Shown here: positions 17,060 through 18,033 of the stretch, one piece after another
Numbering within the stretch: position 1 is the first letter of the stretch
Layout of the letters: every line of letters starts with the position of its first letter
NCBI GenBank assembly: GCA_003449515.1
Contig: DMHI01000040.1
Coordinates: forward strand, 1 to 18,033
DNA: 18,033 nucleotides
Direction of reading: 5' to 3'
Origin: Lysobacteraceae bacterium
GTDB lineage: Bacteria; Pseudomonadota; Gammaproteobacteria; Xanthomonadales; Xanthomonadaceae
Position numbers and translations under genes: made by a program
Notes under the pieces: model-generated
What the model was told of the DNA's origin: nothing
The model's database searches: none
What the model saw: only the letters and a program-made list of their open reading frames with translations

Positions 17060-17228
17060 CGAGGTGTACGTGTCGGCTGCGCATGCCGTGGGTGTGCAGG
17101 CGCTGCCGGCGCACCATGCCGACCCCTTCGATCGACTGCTCGTCGCACAAGCGATGCACGAGCCGCTGCGGCTCTTGACCGCGGATCCCCTGCTCGTGCC
17201 TTACAGCGAGCTCGTTGTTCGCCTTTGA
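16983..17228 (+). pseudogene. Truncated PIN-domain toxin (VapC-like) remnant
   Basis: The 81 codons read as two pieces of a PIN toxin that is normally about 125-130 residues. Piece one (residues 1-33) is HVALWVMTDRFRLSPAAREI...DEVYVSAA, which lacks the preceding LLLDT segment with the first catalytic Asp. Piece two (34-81) is HAVGVQALPAHHADPFDRLLVAQAMHEPLRLLTADPLL, the C-terminal part with the DPFDR acidic motif. The segment between them, roughly 40 residues that normally include the SLWE-type motif with a catalytic Glu, is missing at the VSAA/HAV junction. With two of the conserved acidic residues gone it should have no RNase activity. The remaining codons keep good similarity, so the decay looks recent. 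Confidence 0.75.
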
Positions 17229-17251
17229 GGACGGGGAGGTTCGAGGGCGGC

Positions 17252-17260
17252 TGGTACAAT
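17252..17260 (+). promoter_or_regulatory. Extended -10 promoter for the PLP-enzyme gene
   Basis: TGGTACAAT contains an extended -10 TGn element and TACAAT (17255-17260), 28 bases before the ATG at 17289. No clear -35 lies at the usual distance, which fits an extended -10 promoter. The leader would be about 22 bases and lacks a Shine-Dalgarno sequence. Confidence 0.6.
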
Positions 17261-17288
17261 GTGCTGTCCTTTCGAACGCCCCTCCGCC

Positions 17289-18033
<745 letters not shown>

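Overview
The window is GC-rich DNA with strong G/C third-position bias, tightly overlapping genes and few Shine-Dalgarno sites. The gene content and order suggest a gammaproteobacterium of the Xanthomonadales/Lysobacterales. The main argument is an eleven-gene type II secretion (T2SS) operon in the order E-F-G-H-I-J-K-L-M-N-D, which I know from the Xanthomonas xps cluster rather than the C-to-N order of enteric gsp/out clusters. Species-level placement is not possible from reading alone.

Layout. (1) 1-867: the 3' part of an OmpA-type peptidoglycan-binding envelope protein. (2) 868-1192: a 325-base non-coding stretch with a promoter-like element and several strong hairpins, possibly a small RNA or a structured leader. 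(3) 1193-1411: a small DUF465/YdcH-type protein, followed by a hairpin. (4) 1498-11511: the Xps-type T2SS operon, consisting of the ATPase, inner-membrane platform, five pseudopilins, the L/M assembly proteins, a short GspC-like protein and a lipoprotein secretin. Its genes overlap by 4 to about 70 bases or are 4-16 bases apart, and a U-tract terminator ends it. (5) 11512-11830: a promoter and a long leader. (6) 11831-13234: a secreted Ala/Thr/Ser/Asn/Gly-rich protein that looks highly expressed and is closed by a very strong terminator. (7) 13345-15623, minus strand: a coupled pair made of a TPR plus GT41 (SPINDLY/O-GlcNAc-transferase-like) glycosyltransferase and a class I methyltransferase. 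(8) 15671-16750: a divergent multi-membrane-span acyltransferase of the OafA family. (9) 16775-17228: a decayed Phd/PIN-type toxin-antitoxin pair. (10) 17289-18033: the start of a cystathionine beta-synthase/cysteine synthase-type PLP enzyme, cut by the right edge.

How it may fit together. The T2SS moves folded proteins from the periplasm across the outer membrane. The signal-peptide protein just downstream of the secretin gene is an obvious candidate client, and its composition and expression signals resemble an abundant surface or S-layer-like protein. The convergent glycosyltransferase/methyltransferase pair and the acyltransferase point to decoration of surface polymers or proteins. Any link between them and the secreted protein is inference from position only. 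The most interesting points are this secretion/surface-protein/GT41 neighbourhood, the structured non-coding region at 962-1176, and the two-deletion toxin-antitoxin remnant.
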